Position numbers and translations under genes: made by a program. The notes under the pieces are model-generated. The model saw only the letters and a list, made by a program, of their open reading frames with translations. It had not been told where the DNA came from and ran no database searches. A DNA stretch of 64,000 nt from Holothuria scabra (taxonomy: Eukaryota > Echinodermata > Holothuroidea > Aspidochirotida > Holothuriidae): the NCBI GenBank assembly GCA_037179385.1, contig CM074179.1, forward strand, positions 71,695,683 to 71,759,682, written 5' to 3'. This document shows positions 63,896 to 64,000 of this stretch, piece after piece (within the stretch, counting starts at the first letter, position 1; the number at the start of each line of letters is the position of its first letter).

Positions 63896-64000
63896 GTAAG
63901 TATGTACCATTTACGATTTAAATGTACGCTGGATTTTGTGTGTTTGGGTAAAGTCCAACAGATTATCAATTAAATTTAAAAACTTATCAAATACTCATAA

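Overview
The window is AT-rich animal DNA. Genes are split into short exons with GT-AG introns, and the introns and spacers are full of microsatellites, poly-G/C runs and transposon relics. Two immune-type gene classes point to a marine invertebrate deuterostome, most likely an echinoderm and perhaps a sea cucumber: an NLR with a death-effector-like domain and NACHT, and a small secreted HYR/Sushi family. The organism is inferred; nothing in the sequence names it.

Region 1 (about 1.6-8.7 kb, minus strand) holds an incomplete NLR gene. Its exons, all joined in matching phase, are a DED-like exon (8404-8691), a large NACHT exon (5765-7299), a leucine-rich C-terminal exon (5031-5245) and a probable 80-bp further exon (1605-1684). 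The first and last exons were not found.

Region 2 (about 9-26 kb) has no gene I can support. It is built from repeats: a (TA)n tract, a tRNA-like sequence, a 785-bp hAT-type element with a perfect 8-bp target duplication (11471-12255), a second 2.0-kb hAT-type element (14350-16371) inserted in a roughly 200-bp tandem repeat, and the 3' end of a LINE (17015-17545).

Region 3 (about 25.9-64 kb, plus strand) holds a tandem family of secreted proteins. Copy 1 (26711-34657) is complete: seven exons, 347 residues, with signal peptide, seven-arginine stretch, HYR, Sushi, Sushi, HYR. Copy 2 (about 40.1-43.0 kb) keeps its promoter and signal exon and a broken end of the last exon, and looks like a pseudogene. 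Copy 3 (59722 to beyond the window edge) has its first three exons in the same phases as copy 1. All three promoters carry a kB/Rel-type site 8-9 bp before a TATA-like box; copies 2 and 3 also share a perfect TGACGTCA site. This suggests an inducible, perhaps immune, secreted protein family with an unusual polybasic N-terminus, and it is the most interesting system here.

Between copies 2 and 3, on the minus strand, is one orphan signal-peptide exon (47306-47372). The rest of 43-58 kb is spacer with degenerate tandem repeats and a long (TA)n tract. All gene models come from reading splice sites, phases and domain motifs by eye; no alignment or expression data were available.
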